Shown here: one piece after another, positions 63,940 to 64,000 of the stretch
Position numbering within the stretch: the stretch's first letter is position 1
Layout: every line of letters starts with the position of its first letter
DNA from: CAZYBU01 sp964645775
GTDB lineage: Bacteria; Spirochaetota; UBA4802; UBA5550
DNA length: 64,000 nt
Assembly: GCA_964645775.1 (NCBI GenBank)
Contig: CAZYBU010000007.1
Location: 1-64,000, forward strand
Direction of reading: 5' to 3'
Notes under the pieces: generated by a model
Told to the model about the DNA's origin: nothing
What the model saw: the letters and a program-made list of their open reading frames with translations, nothing else
Database searches by the model: none
Translations under genes and position numbers: made by a program

Positions 63940-64000
63940 ATGAAGATACGTTTTGTTATTATCTTTTCACTGTTTCTGCTGCTTGGAATTTCCATCCTGC
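63940..64000 (+). CDS. Start of an exported or membrane protein (truncated by window)
   Basis: The frame begins ATG 63940, nine bases after the dprA stop, and reads MKIRFVIIFSLFLLLGISIL before the window ends. This looks like a signal peptide or TM anchor. It is likely cotranscribed with dprA. No family can be named. Confidence 0.5.
   Translation, partial: MKIRFVIIFSLFLLLGISIL

Noticed and set aside
1..64000. CRISPR arrays, insertion sequences, prophage, integrase and toxin-antitoxin pairs
   Set aside because: No regularly spaced repeats, no transposase or integrase motifs and no paired small toxin genes were found on either strand.

Overview
The window is bacterial chromosomal DNA, densely coded and by eye slightly above 50% GC. 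It carries about 50 protein genes and one tRNA. No ribosomal RNA, ribosomal-protein cluster, prophage, insertion sequence or CRISPR array is visible. The gene mix points to a free-living Gram-negative heterotroph, and I would guess a spirochaete (Spirochaetota), at moderate confidence. It includes many large membrane sensor kinases, two multi-TM chemoreceptors without a periplasmic domain, SpoIIE-type phosphatase signalling, a soluble-adenylyl-cyclase-like protein, a tungsten-type aldehyde oxidoreductase, a superoxide-reductase-like protein and an N-type rotary ATPase. No phylogenetic marker could be tested here.

Layout. 1-2308: the end of a sulfatase, a lipocalin-like (AttH/CrtC-type) protein and a single-domain cereblon-like CULT protein, apparently one operon. 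2331-10480: a 7TM sensor with an RsbW-like ATPase, an unrecognised 736-residue protein and a large hybrid histidine kinase, followed by tRNA-Gly(CCC). 10833-14721: a short-chain dehydrogenase, a phytoene/squalene-synthase-like protein, a MerA-like flavoprotein and a type 4 uracil-DNA glycosylase. 14834-21031: an Old Yellow Enzyme homologue overlapped by a START-type protein, a chemoreceptor, two flavodoxin-fold oxidoreductases, a lipoprotein and dCTP deaminase. 21171-28440: a GGDEF-EAL protein, an SRPBCC protein that appears to start at ATT, a hybrid kinase and a broken HD-GYP gene. 28430-31903: hisS, a U32 peptidase and mltG on the minus strand. 32026-38851: a SpoIIE phosphatase, a divergent DprA paralogue, an acyl-CoA dehydrogenase and a second chemoreceptor.

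39296-45963 is a complete N-ATPase operon in the order atpD-C-Q-R-B-E-F-A-G, without a delta gene. Its atpG is interrupted by a -1 frameshift. It is followed by a phosphoribosyltransferase remnant and a hypothetical gene. 47008-52519 holds a 1301-residue protein with the architecture and key residues of animal soluble adenylyl cyclase (C1-C2-P-loop NTPase-TPR), then a diverged HD-GYP protein. 52726-64000 holds a dehydrogenase, a secreted tandem Tudor-like protein, an MFS carrier, a serine hydrolase, a SORL plus mini-cytochrome pair, an MscS channel, a cold-shock gene, an aldehyde ferredoxin oxidoreductase fused to an SCP2-like domain, a TPR protein, dprA and the start of one more gene.

The most noteworthy items are the bacterial CULT protein and its operon, the sAC-like cyclase with a promoter that suggests a leaderless mRNA, the AOR-SCP2 fusion, the frameshifted N-ATPase gamma gene, and the SRPBCC gene with no ATG, GTG or TTG start.
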